A stretch of 64,000 bases of DNA from Ophiodon elongatus (taxonomy: Eukaryota > Chordata > Actinopteri > Perciformes > Hexagrammidae): contig JACSYO010001698.1 in the NCBI GenBank assembly GCA_016806645.1, positions 496,001 through 560,000 on the forward strand. The letters run 5' to 3'. The notes under the pieces were generated by a model. That model had not been told where the DNA came from and did no database searches. It saw only the letters and a list, made by a program, of their open reading frames with translations. Within the stretch, counting starts at the first letter, position 1; each line of letters starts with the position of its first letter. This document shows, in pieces, positions 12,886-23,232 of this stretch. The position numbers and the translations under genes are program-made.

Positions 12886-13245
12886 TTGCAACAAAGTCAG
12901 CATAAGAGGAGACGCTGCTACCAGACACTTAGGTCTCCTCCTCCCGCCGGAGCTTCTGAGTGGTTGAAGGTTGAATTGAAGCCAGATCCGGGTCTGTCAA
13001 CAATGTGCTGGTCGCTGCCGGAGTCTGAACTGAAGGAGTTTCTGGTGAACCTGCATGATTTCATCTGATTTTGCGTCAAATCCGACCCTGTGGCATCAAT
13101 GACAAGCATTAAGAATAACTGTATAGTAATTGACAATCTTCTCGCAGATGTTGTTATTTACTCGTGTAGGTCATATGGAGGGACCGGTATTAAATTGAGT
13201 CTGTTTCATAACCGGTTAAAAGTTCTCAGTAACTTTAAAGAACCT
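12886..13245. repeat. Unclassified CpG-richer block, possible repeat remnant
   Basis: This block is richer in G+C and CpG than its neighbours (tcccgccggagc, agatccgggtctg, gtcgctgccggagtc, gcgtcaaatccgacc). It ends with a stretch holding accggtattaaattg and cataaccggttaaaag. Its base use is unlike the surrounding AT-rich DNA, which suggests insertion of an element whose family I cannot name. No terminal repeats or coding similarity were found. Confidence 0.25.
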
Positions 13246-13659
13246 GAACTGTTTCAGAGCATCAGAGATTGGACATTTATGTAAGTGGCTTTTAAAAACA
13301 CTGCAAATTATGTTCCAATTCAGCGTCAACCTTGAGGCATTCTAGACCCCTTTATTTTGTGATGGCTCACCTTGCTAAGAGGCACGCTATTGACATGGAA
13401 ATTACAGAGCACTGACAAAAGAGGTTTAGCCTCACTGAAATAGTCTCATGATTTTTTTTTTGTACTTCAAAGCACCAAAGCTCCAACAACTGGTCAGAAT
13501 ACTAACAGATAATACCAAAGTATTTATATACTGATGAAAATGAGTCATTTTAAAGTCCCTTGCATGCAAAAATAAAACTAATAAATAAGCATAAACTATT
13601 ATCTAATTGAACAGACACAAAAATCTATGAACAAGTAAAAAAAAAAGATTCCACTCTAT

Positions 13660-13900
13660 TTGTTCATTAAACTGTCATGACACTGTCATTAGCATGACAT
13701 GACACCTGTCATGAACATAAAGGAAGAAAAAGTCTTGTCTTGAAATCGGACTATTGGGCAGCAGCAGGTCTCACTCTTTACAGCATTCTTCCCCTGTGGG
13801 CATAAGGACACAGAACCCACAGGAACACCACCAATAGGTGCAATCTACAGCGCTCTCGCTCAATACTGGACCAATTTCAGAAACTGTTGTCCCTATTCTT
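13660..13900. repeat. Fragment of a teleost dispersed repeat with TGTCATGACA motifs
   Basis: Overlapping palindromic motifs run from about 13670 to 13716: ctgtcatgacactgtcat, atgacatgacacctgtcatgaac. They are followed by ataaagg. I recognise this type of text from widespread fish repeats in which 'gtcatgacac' units alternate with 'catgaac'. The right boundary is a guess. No flanking target duplication was identified. Confidence 0.4.
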
Positions 13901-14350
13901 GTTGTTTGTGTCAACACAAACAACTGGGTTGAAAATAGGGTTGAAAATACCCTTTAATTGCAAGTTTGTAATTAGTTTCAGACCTTTTTATTCATTATGT
14001 ATTAGAAAAAAACAACAACATGATGACAAGACGTGAGGCTGGTATATTTTAGCTTAACATCAGATAGAAGATATGGGAATTTTTCCTATCCATCATCACA
14101 TAACATTTTTTATACATCACTATTTCCCAAGTGTAATGCCAGTAACATATCTAATTAGAGTTAATGTAAATTTAAAGTGTATTAAATTCAGTGGTGGGCG
14201 TTGTATCTCATAACGCCCTGAAATCAGCTAAGATTGATAAACATGCATACCAGTAGATGATTGAATAGATGGATTCCCAAACAAATCTGCAATCTTCTAA
14301 TGGAACTGAACACAATGACATTCAGGCTTTCAGCCAGTAATGTAGATGTG

Positions 14351-14355
<5 letters not shown>
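13901..14355. other. Non-genic stretch
   Basis: AT-rich sequence with no recognisable gene or element before the CA array. Confidence 0.4.

Positions 14356-14423
<68 letters not shown>
14356..14423. repeat. (CA)34 microsatellite
   Basis: Sixty-eight bases of uninterrupted CA preceded by acacg. Long perfect arrays are usually highly length-polymorphic. Open frames crossing it on both strands (runs of His-Thr or Cys-Val) are artefacts. Confidence 0.97.
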
Positions 14424-14425
<2 letters not shown>

Positions 14426-15030
14426 TGTAGTAGGTTTTCATCTACTGTGTTGATGATGGTTATTTTTTAGGAATCAGGATTCTTGCTGATAAATGAACTC
14501 TTTTATGCTCTGTAATAACCCTAAATTTCCTCACATTTGTTAATCCTGAATGATAGCAATCTATGTGTCATTTTATTTCAGCAGACCACTGTTATTACCA
14601 CATTATTTTAACAAAAACTACTCGCCACTGCCAACCAATTTTGTCACACACAAGATAGAAATTCTTCCGTAGAGCCCAGAAGTGTAACCTGCACTGATCC
14701 TAGTGGCTCACTGGAGGTTAAAATAGCATGTTTTCAATCAAGAAACCTTATTGTTACTTTGCTGTTTGTCACAGAAAGTAATGCAATTTAACACACTGTG
14801 CTTTTCAATGTTGTTGCCATAAAAGCTCAGATACAGTACTCACAAAAGTTGATTGTTAGTAGAAAAAAAAGATTTATATTAAAAGTTTATAAAAGGAAGG
14901 TAGATCAGAGGGAGTACGACATTTTTGTTATCTCCTGTTAAATCAAAGGCATGTTCTTTATCTTAATTGTGTGTGTTGCACATTCAAGTTTGGCCCAAAC
15001 TGTAACAAGCACTTGCTTGCAACTTCTTAC
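14424..15030. other. Non-genic stretch
   Basis: AT-rich sequence between the CA array and the hAT relic. No feature recognised. Confidence 0.4.
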
Positions 15031-15345
15031 GAGGGCTGGGCAATATAATGATATATATCGTCAAACGATATAAAAATGACGACCGTATTTTTTCTACATC
15101 GTTTTCATCGCATCATAAAAGAAAACAGCAGGCAAACTGTATTACGGACAATGCTTTACATCCCTTGCATGTGGAAGCCAGAGTGGAGCTGGAGCGAATA
15201 GCTGTTTTGCTTCGAGAGGGCACAAGATCTCAGTCTCGGCTCAACCAAAGCAAGAAGAGCTTGTAAGAAAGTCAGACATGGACCAGAAAACTATTGCCTA
15301 TAAAGTTTGGCACACACAGATCCCCACTACAGACATATATGCAGT
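15031..15345 (+). mobile_element. Decayed hAT-type DNA transposon, left end
   Basis: It begins with gagggctgggcaatataatg, close to the cagggctgggcaatat terminal repeat typical of many vertebrate hAT elements. This is followed by the usual 'atatatcgtcaaacgat' dyad and then text that reads as a decayed BED zinc-finger start (annotated separately at 15251-15331). No matching right-hand terminal repeat (tattgcccagccc) is visible before 16200, so the copy is truncated or its right end has diverged. The element may extend rightwards to about 15720, where sequence character stays similar. Confidence 0.55.
15251..15331 (+). pseudogene. Relic of hAT transposase BED zinc finger
   Basis: The frame beginning at 15251 reads QEELVRKSDMDQ and then KTIAYKVWHTQIPTT. 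This resembles the 'DQKTV.CK.C...VPTT' start of the BED zinc finger in hAT transposases and ZBED-like proteins. The two positions where the family has the zinc-binding C-x2-C pair are Tyr (codon 15299-15301) and Trp (codon 15308-15310). Each is one base away from Cys, so zinc binding is lost. Similarity stops after the Thr-Thr, where the 'GGNTTNL..HL' part should follow. The assignment rests on memory of the family and fits the hAT-like end 220 bases upstream. Confidence 0.5.
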
Positions 15346-16589
15346 GCAGGCTCCGTTGTCATTACCCAGCATTACGTTGCTTTTCACCTTCTTCTTCGCC
15401 TTAAACACACTACAGACTACGGTACACAGAACTGCGTTTTTAGGTTCTGTTTGTGGCTACTTATAAAGGAACATTATCTCTGTTGTACAACATACAACGG
15501 TTAACGGGTAAATAAAATAATCTATGTATAGGAAACCGTGCAAAACCCAGATAACACTGACAATGATTAAAATGTATATGAATGTTGCACGTTCACGTTC
15601 ACGTTGCTTGTACATTGCAATGACACAGAATGTAAACAAAGGGTCTAAAAGCAATACAAAAAACAACTCTCTACAGCTAATCTCTGTTGTTATAACCAAT
15701 TATATAATAATCACATTCATTATGTAGGCTAGACACCTTACATGCAGTATAGATTATTATCAGCCTTAATGTCTACCACCTGTCCTGTAAAGTGCATTTA
15801 TCGGCTTTTTTTGATTCACATTACATTTGTTGTAGTCCCCTTGGCTAGGCCTTACAGATAATATGATTTCTAGGTATGTGATAAGTATGACCATGACCTT
15901 ATACCATATTATACACCCTGCTGCTAGTATGGCTAAACATGTTGTCCACATTTGTTACATTTCATAGGTTAAAGGTAAGCCCTGCGCAACTGACATACAG
16001 TAGCACCAGGTTAAAACAATATTCTACATGGCATAATATTAAAGAGTTTATCTGTCAGTGCCGACCGAGAAAATGTGAGTGTGAAAATTGGTATTTAACT
16101 TGGGATGTATTTTAAGTTTAGAGCAAATCCAGAATAAGTTTTAAGTAGGTGTTGACTGAGCAACCCCCTCTTAAGTTAGTACTTGCACTAGACAATCAAA
16201 TCATATATAAATATATAATATATGCTGTATCCTGAATCTACAAAAGATGACTTTAGTGCAGGCTGCTGTGACATACGGACTGCAGCGAAGTGCATTCCTA
16301 TGATAAACCCTTCCCTTTATCGCCTTGTGACTGACAGGGGAACAGTCCTGCCATCTCTTTGTGTTTTTTCCACAAGACCCTGAACAACACAAAAGTCACC
16401 GGATCCCCAGAGAGCATTTCTCACAACTTTGCAAACACTCTCCGTTTTGATGTGTTGGTTTTTTGATGACGCAGTATGTTTCTGTGATCAAGGGCAGTTC
16501 AGAAGAGGACAGTAAAGGTGAGCGGATAAGCAAACACACATACACCCACTTTGAGTTGTTTGCCAGAACACCTGTGCGTTTGAAAAAGA
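15346..16589. other. Non-genic stretch; possible rest of the hAT relic
   Basis: No supported gene. A (TTCACG)-type triplication (cacgttcacgttcacgttg) lies at 15588-15606. An AT patch lies at 16196-16220. Sequence to about 15720 may belong to the upstream transposon relic, but there is no terminal repeat to prove it. Confidence 0.35.
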
Positions 16590-16760
16590 GAGCCACACAA
16601 AGCCTCTCTCTTTTTTATTCTGCAGCCATGAGGTGACACGCCATTGTTTCCCCCCTCATATTTCTCCCCTGTGAATTTTGATTCCTGCCAGAGAAAGGAT
16701 GGGCCTATTGAAGTACTATATGAGAGAGGCCATTAGACACTGAGCTGGACATCACTCTAC
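16590..16760. promoter_or_regulatory. Candidate conserved non-coding block
   Basis: Balanced, non-repetitive sequence with gaggtgacacgccattgtttccccc and gtgaattttgattcctgcc. It contrasts with the AT-rich flanks. This is only a composition-based suspicion. Confidence 0.15.
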
Positions 16761-17453
16761 TGTGAAAGGCATTCTATTGATGTGCTGTCCTTCATACAAG
16801 TCAACTTTTGCAAAATATGTATGCATTGTGGTGTACGTAGAATACATGTACATATCAACAACCATCGTTCAAAACCACCTGTGATATCCACACATCAAGG
16901 CCAACTGATAGTTGCCCTTGGACTAAGTAAAAGTGATGACATGAGAGGGCATACTTTCACAATTTCATTCTGAAAGTGACATTCAACTACTAAAAAGTAA
17001 AGAAATAATATAAAATAAAAATTCTAAATCAAGTGCGATATCAACTGTGAAAAGCAATCTTGTATGAGCAGCTTGTCACATCAAAATAAAACGTTAAAGA
17101 AGATAGCCATACAGTATACACCACTGGATAACTTCCAGAAGCAAATCAGTTCATCCTTCAGCCAAGGGATTCATGAAACCATTTTCCAGCCCTCCTGAAG
17201 TGTTGTGCAGATTGTGTCAGGGTAGATAGTAATCAACCGGCTGGGTCTCATTGCACAGAAATAACCAACTCCTGTGGAAAAAATTTAGATATGAAATTAC
17301 AGATTTTATATTTTAAACTCGGACTTATTCAAAAAGCTCAGCTAATAACCACTATATTGTTATTGTTTAGCCAGCTGTTTGGCATTAAACAATGAGAAGG
17401 TGCAGACTTTGTTTATTCTGGATGTTTTATTTTTTATTTTTTATTGACTTAAA
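16761..17453. other. Non-genic stretch
   Basis: No gene or recognised element. The last 40 bases before the GT tract are T-rich (ttttattttttattttttattg). Confidence 0.4.
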
Positions 17454-17564
17454 GTGTGTGTGTGCGTGTGCGTGTGCGTGTGCGTGTGCGTGTGCGTGTG
17501 CGTGTGTGCGCGCATGTGTGTGTGTGTGTGTGCGCGCGCATGTGTGTGTGTGTGTGTGCGTGCG

Positions 17565-17612
<48 letters not shown>
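17454..17612. repeat. Compound GT / TGCGTG alternating purine-pyrimidine tract
   Basis: 159 bases of strict alternation. It runs from a short GT array through about seven TGCGTG hexamers (17463-17507), then GT runs broken by gcgcgcatg and gtgcgcatg patches, and ends in (GT) of about 19 units. GC/GT alternation of this length is a classic Z-DNA-forming sequence. Frames across it encode only Cys/Val or His/Thr runs. Confidence 0.95.
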
Positions 17613-17613
<1 letters not shown>

Positions 17614-18789
17614 ATGTGTACATGTATGAGAGTAAATCCATCAGTGTAAACATATTGACCTGTCAATGGGGTGTCTGGTTCATTGTGTTACCCTGCCAAA
17701 GGAACTCAGTTCCAAATTAATCACACATGATGAGATGATTAATCTGGTTTATGTCCCTCTGTCTGTCCACTGTACCCGTCCATCTGTCCTCCTCTCGCTC
17801 TCTGCTCAGCAGCAGAGGCTCTCTGCTGGGAGCACAGTGCAGTCTAATATCATTGACTGGGCTATGCTTCAGCTATATACGCAACATAAAGGTTTAGAAG
17901 AAAATAGAGTTCAACATTGTCCCCTTAAGCTGGTATATCTCTTACAGTACAGTGCAGCCCGTTGTCATTACAGTAAGCTGTTAGTATCTTTACAGAGGAA
18001 CACTGGTGTTCAGCCAGCTTCGCATTTGGTATTTTGCTTCCATCGTCTTACTGTGTTTGTAAAATGACAAAATGTGCACTGCACACACGACTACTTTCAG
18101 CTGCTGCATTGCTGCAATCTAATTCCTTCTTTAGGTAGTCTGTGAAAAAACAGTCAAGTCTCCTTTTTTGTTGTCGGTTCCCACTGCACAGCATATAGAA
18201 GTCATGTTCAAGTTTAAGAGTGGGCTTGAACATTCAACCCAATATGGTGGTGGTCAACAGTAAATGGGCTTGGTTTTTGGTGGTAGCCATATTTTTTTTT
18301 AAGCATACCCTCCTTTATTGTCTATTTTACTCTGAATTTAACCATTATGTACTAAATGAACATCATGCTATATTTAAGGAGACTTGAAACTAGCAATTGA
18401 TCCTCTAAACGCATGTTTACAATGTTTACTGAGGTAATAAATCAAGTGAGAGAAAGAATGCAAGCTTAAGGCATTTTCACATTGACTTCACTTTTCAGAC
18501 CTGGAAGTCGCTGCCTGGTCCAGATACATTGATCCATCACAAAACAAAGAGTAAACAGATGGAGGGTAAATCTGTCCGTTATGCTGCATTGTATGCTTCT
18601 GCACGACATGGGAAAAACAAACAAACAGTCCCCCGGAAAGGCTGGACTGGAAAACAAAACACACATGACGATGTTACTTGGTGATGGAATAGATAATATT
18701 ATTTTGTGCCTCCCGTTTTATGTAATTATTCCAGTAATGCATGTAGTTATAAAATGCAGGTTTCTATTAATATTCTATTGCAAACTTAA
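17613..18789. other. Non-genic stretch
   Basis: Includes a 133-codon plus-strand frame (17666-18067) with no recognisable similarity. The first part (17760-17900) is of balanced composition with a pyrimidine tract ending in cagcag, and could be unique conserved DNA. Nothing firm. Confidence 0.35.
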
Positions 18790-18980
18790 GGCAAGGCAAG
18801 GCAGGGCAAGTTTATTTGTATAGCACATTTCAACAACAAGGCAATTCAAAGTGCTTCACATAAAATAATTAAAAGCATCAAAACATAATGCAAAAGAAAA
18901 GAAGATTTAAAAACGATTAAGAAACATCCATTTAAACACTAAAAACACTCAGTAAAACATTAAAAAGCTAAAAATAGAAA
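18790..18980 (+). repeat. Teleost dispersed repeat ('gtttatttgtatagcacatttca' type)
   Basis: It starts with aaggcaaggcaaggcagggc, followed by aagtttatttgtatagcaca, then ttcaacaacaaggcaattca and aagtgcttcacataaaa, ending in an A-rich tail with short A-separated words to about 18980. I recognise this arrangement as one of the commonest dispersed repeats in fish genomes. The class (non-autonomous) is not assigned here. Related fragments may occur at about 49460 and 61299. Confidence 0.7.
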
Positions 18981-19089
18981 GATCCTTTTCGGTTAAAAAT
19001 TCCAAAGTGGAGGACGGCAAAACGTTTAATTGTTTTAACTTTGGATGGCAATGCCGATTGAATTATTTCTTGCTATAGTAGCAATAATA

Positions 19090-19454
19090 CAAGGTAAAAT
19101 ATTCAGTTACAAGTGAAAGTCCTGTTAAAGTAAAAGTACAAAAGTATTAGCATCAAAATATACTTGAAGTATTCATTAAGAAGAATGGCCCATTTCAGAA
19201 TGATATATATTATATTACTGGATTAATGATGCATTAATGTGTACATCACATAATGGTGTCGCTGGTAAAGGTGGAGATGGTTTTCAAAGTAACTAGGAAC
19301 TAAAGCCGTCGAATAAATGAGTATAAAGTACAATATTAACCTCTGAGCTGTAGTGGAGTAGAAGTATAAAGTAAAAGTAAATGGATATACTTAAGTACAA
19401 ATGCCTCAAAATTGTACAATACCACTAAAGGTTATTAGTTACATTCCATCACTG
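19090..19454 (+). mobile_element. hAT-like non-autonomous teleost element (truncated left end)
   Basis: The text matches a family I know as widespread in percomorph fishes: agtattagcatcaaaatata, aatggcccatttcagaatg, atatattatattactggatt, gtagtggagtagaagtataa, and the terminal gttacattccatcactg ending at 19454. Intact copies begin and end with cagtggtggaatgtaac. Here only the right end is present, and the left terminal repeat is missing. There is no coding capacity. The family assignment is from memory. Confidence 0.65.
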
Positions 19455-20524
19455 AATTCTTCACAACTGATACTTGAGCAATATCTGATCAAATATACAT
19501 CAGTTGCATTTCCTTTTTATCCCCAGTGCATAGCTCCATCCCCAATGTCCATTTATTGAATTGCTTTGCACAAGAAGACGAGGAATACGTTTTGTTTTTT
19601 AATAAATCTAGATTCGATATAGAAGAGTGATTTTTGCTTTTACCAACAGTAGAAAAAAACAGTCTTCATTCATCTTGAAGTTCACCCCTTAATCTAAAAC
19701 ATCTGCAGGTGATAAGGCAGTGGTCAGGGACCTCTCCCTGCTCCCTAGTCTTCCAGTTGGTGTTCTTTCATCTTTGATTTTGAACAATGTTTACACACAT
19801 TTCACATCAACATATTTCTTTCAAAAACAAACCACTAACCATTAAATTTAGCATTGTACATGGCTTCAGACAAACACACCTACACGGAATTAAAAACCTT
19901 GTAATCTAGTTTCTGTAAGAACTTAATTCGTCACGTCGTCTGTAACCTCATGAAAATCTTGATTGATATTCAAAATATGGATACATCACTTCAAAGCTAA
20001 ACTCTTTTAATCCAGTACACTTCAACCAAAGTCTTTCTTGAGTCGTAAAAGCAAGTCAAATAATCGAGTCGAGTCTAAAAATCGTTTTAAGATGCATGAA
20101 ATAAAGTGGTATCTATATGAGATGAATTCAGTTGTGGAAATCAAAATGTCTCATTACAGTTGCCAATAACCCTGATACATGTTAAATAAACGTTCTCACC
20201 ATTACCATTATTTAGAAGAAGATATTCACACTTATTACAAAAGAAAGACTTGGACCAAATAATACTGCATAAGACACATGGATATTTCTCTTTTCATGGA
20301 TATAATTTCATAAATCAAAGTTCAAATTAAAGCTGATAATAATAATAAATGTTCTAACAAATTGTTAAAACCCTGAAAACCATGACAAGAAACTTAACAC
20401 TGCTTTAACACCTAATAATTCACACTTACCATTCCACTACTGTGATAATTTTGCACCTCAAATTATGTGAATTTGACATGATTTGCACACAATCTTAACC
20501 ACTCATTTGACTGTGTGTTGTTGT
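19455..20524. other. Non-genic AT-rich stretch
   Basis: No gene. A patch at 20030-20085 (cttgagtcgtaaaagcaagt, then cgagtcgagtc) resembles fish repeats built on 'aagtcgagtc' words, but it is too short to assign. Confidence 0.35.
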
Positions 20525-20580
20525 CGTGTTGGCCCAGACATCTAAGGTGCAATGTCCCCAGTTTGAATCCAGCCAATATA
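20525..20580 (+). mobile_element. Possible SINE head fragment
   Basis: A B-box-like motif, AGTTTGAATCC, lies at 20560-20570, preceded by tctaaggtgcaatgtcccc and followed by agccaat. This resembles the 'gtccccggttcgaatccagcc' part of fish tRNA-derived SINEs. It is short, with no A box or tail, so it could be chance. Confidence 0.3.
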
Positions 20581-21049
20581 ACAGTATTAAATGAAACATG
20601 AGAATCTTCCAAGACATAACAATATGTGTAGCATTTAATACAGTCTAATGCTGTCTTAACAACACCTTCAGTCCTTCCAAAGATTCCAAGGAGAAGTTGT
20701 CATCTGTCCTTGTCTTGTGTGCTTTCTCTTTGTGTTAAGCCTGACGTTTCATGTGTGTAGGTCACAATCCTAAAATGATCAACTCTGTACATATAGGCTA
20801 ACATATGACATTCCAATCAATGTACATATGATAATCTGGTCAAATCATCATACAAAGTCTATCAAAACTAGACTTTCTGTTTTTAACAAAGCTTAACAAT
20901 GCAGTCACTATTAATATCCAACTGTATTTGACAACATTGACTGTAAAAAATATTTGACTGACTGTGTAACCCAAGACAAAGCAATTAAATGTGTCTGGTA
21001 TCAGGGGACTGGAACACACTCCTCTAACCTTTTATTATATCGCCTCTGT
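20581..21049. other. Non-genic stretch
   Basis: AT-rich sequence. No feature recognised. Confidence 0.4.
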
Positions 21050-21390
21050 CAAAGTACATACATTAACATGAATTCCTCTGATGTAATTAACTTTTCTATT
21101 AGCACACTGGCCTCAGAGGCAGCCAATGCCACATTTTAAAAAGCAGTTGTTCATTCAGAGTGTGCAGTTTCAGATGACTCATTAATGAGCCGGCCCTAAT
21201 TGAAATGCAGAAAGACCGTATTGGCATGCTGATCTCTCCAAAATTCTAATGCCTTTACCCTTATGAAGCAGCCCTTCCAATTTTGAGTAAAAAAGATGTA
21301 GGAGTTAGTTAATTACAAGTAGTATGTCAAAATCAGATCATATTACCATCTCCACAAAGCAGAATTCATCATTACCACTGCAATGGTTCC
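21050..21390. promoter_or_regulatory. Candidate conserved non-coding block (homeodomain-site rich)
   Basis: Homeodomain-type sites cluster in unique sequence: gatgtaattaac near 21079, actcattaatgagcc around 21178-21191 (a palindromic cattaatg), ccctaattgaaatgc near 21195, and gttagttaattacaag near 21304. Other balanced segments such as ttcagatgactcattaatga resemble vertebrate enhancer cores (AP-1-like tgactca). Of the candidate blocks this is among the more convincing, but function and conservation are inference. Confidence 0.3.
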
Positions 21391-22549
21391 ATGGTGTTGT
21401 GCTTGAAATTTTGTACAGATCTTTTAACTTTCTTCAAAATATAGCACACTTAGTTTCCCCTAATTAATATTATGAATTCATTTCAATCATTAAAGAAAAG
21501 ATGTAGACACTGTGAGGCATAACATTCTGAAAAAAATCAATGTTTAAGATGTGTTCCATTAATTTCAATCAAGCATGGCTTTGCTAAATGTGTAGATCAC
21601 CAAACCAGGATTTCAACCCCCAACATTAGTAACATGGTTGAATATATAAATAAATGAGTTACTTTCCTCCTTTTTTACTGTCATTTGCACAACTTATGGA
21701 GCTATGGTATTTATAAAATCTGGTTCATGATGATGTTTAAACTAATCAACTACTCTTGAAGTGAACTTTTGAAAGATGATAATACATTTAAGCTCTTACT
21801 AACTTTAAAAAGGCTATGATACAATCCTTAATGTTATATGATCTTTAATATAGTCTTTTTGGTATGCATAACAACAAGGTTACAAATTGAGGATCTGTCC
21901 TGATGGGTGACATTGACAAAAACCTACAGATGTGATTCCTCCTCTCAGAACAATCACACTTACCTCCTAGTGTTGCTTTAACAATGAAATGGTTCAGCCC
22001 ATCCAGACTTTGACATATGGTCGAACAAAACAACATAAGCAGGAGGTCAAATTAAACAATGAAACAAATCATCCATGTATTGTCACATCAGCTAAGCTAT
22101 GGTAGTCACTTCTTTAGAGGATCGTAATTAGATAACCTTGGGATATTGTTAATTTCCCAGCCATAGCAACTAGTACCACACAAGGTTTTTAGCGTCAGCA
22201 GGATGGCAATTAAAGTATCCAAGACTTTGTTTAAAAAGTAGACATTACCCACTGAAAAGCAGGTAGCCACAGAGACATTTAAAATGACGCTCATGTAAAA
22301 GTACCATTTATCTAGGTCATAGTGAATAGCTGCTTTGTATTTTCAGATTTAGCAAACAGAACAGTCACCATAACAAACATACTGACCTCTACCAACAAAT
22401 GGATCTTAAGACTGCCCCAGATTTTCAGGCACAAAAGTGTGGAAGAGGTTGCATGAACCAACTGCAGTATTTGGCTTGATTTATATATATTTATCACAAA
22501 TTAAAACCAACAGACTACTGGAATACTGGACTAGTAAGGAAAAGACGGG
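21391..22549. other. Non-genic stretch
   Basis: Several 60-codon frames on the minus strand, none with a recognisable domain. No repeats recognised. Confidence 0.4.
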
Positions 22550-22686
22550 GCCAACACCTGGCGACACAGCCCCGAGGGACATACTACCAAAGTGGTTTAC
22601 ACTTTGAGCCAAATAGAGAGAGAAACACAGGACAGATGTCTTTCACAAGCTTCAAGTCAACACCCTGCACATCGAAAGGGGTAAGT
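22550..22686 (+). other. Exon-like block ending in a strong splice donor
   Basis: A G+C-richer patch (cacctggcgacacagccccg) runs to aaaggg|gtaagtaaat, with GTAAGT at 22681-22686, a near-consensus 5' splice site. No good acceptor or start is visible upstream and no conserved peptide is recognised. It might be a non-coding RNA exon. A chance donor is equally possible. Confidence 0.18.
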
Positions 22687-23135
22687 AAATAACGCAGTGG
22701 ATGAAATAATTGAAAGTCATAAAAACACACGCATGCAAAAGTTCAAGCACACACACTCTGCTCCTCCTGACATTCACACATCTGAGCAATAGAATTGCAA
22801 ACTGGTGTAAGCCAGTGCAAACCTTTTAGAGGAGGTTGATCTATCAACATATCATCTTTAACTGTCAGGCAGGATGCCTATTTGTGGAGCTGGTCATCAG
22901 ACATTACGTCAGACTTCTTTACCCCCCCATCCTTACCAAATTAAACCTCCACACAACCACCAGACATCACAGGCTGCATTCTTACATTTTAGAGTCGGCT
23001 TTAATTGCATCACAGAATGTCAAATGAAAAATCTATATTTTATTATTTCTACCACAAATCCTAAAGGGCATGGATTAAATTGATGGGAAGATATCTTGGA
23101 AACATAACCTAATTCGTTACTGATATGTATGTATT
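22687..23135. other. Non-genic stretch
   Basis: Short CA-rich patch near 22725-22756. No gene or element recognised. Confidence 0.4.
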
Positions 23136-23232
23136 TATATATATATATATATATGTATATACATATATATATATATATACATATATATATGTATATATAT
23201 ATATGTATATATATATATACATATATATATAA
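23136..23232. repeat. AT microsatellite with GTATATAC palindromes
   Basis: Nearly 100 bases of TA repeats interrupted at intervals by G and C so that self-complementary words such as gtatatac and atgtatatacat recur. The whole tract can fold on itself. Confidence 0.95.

Noticed and set aside
17427..17666. Cys/Val- and His/Thr-repeat frames
   Set aside because: They are direct translations of the GT/CA microsatellite.
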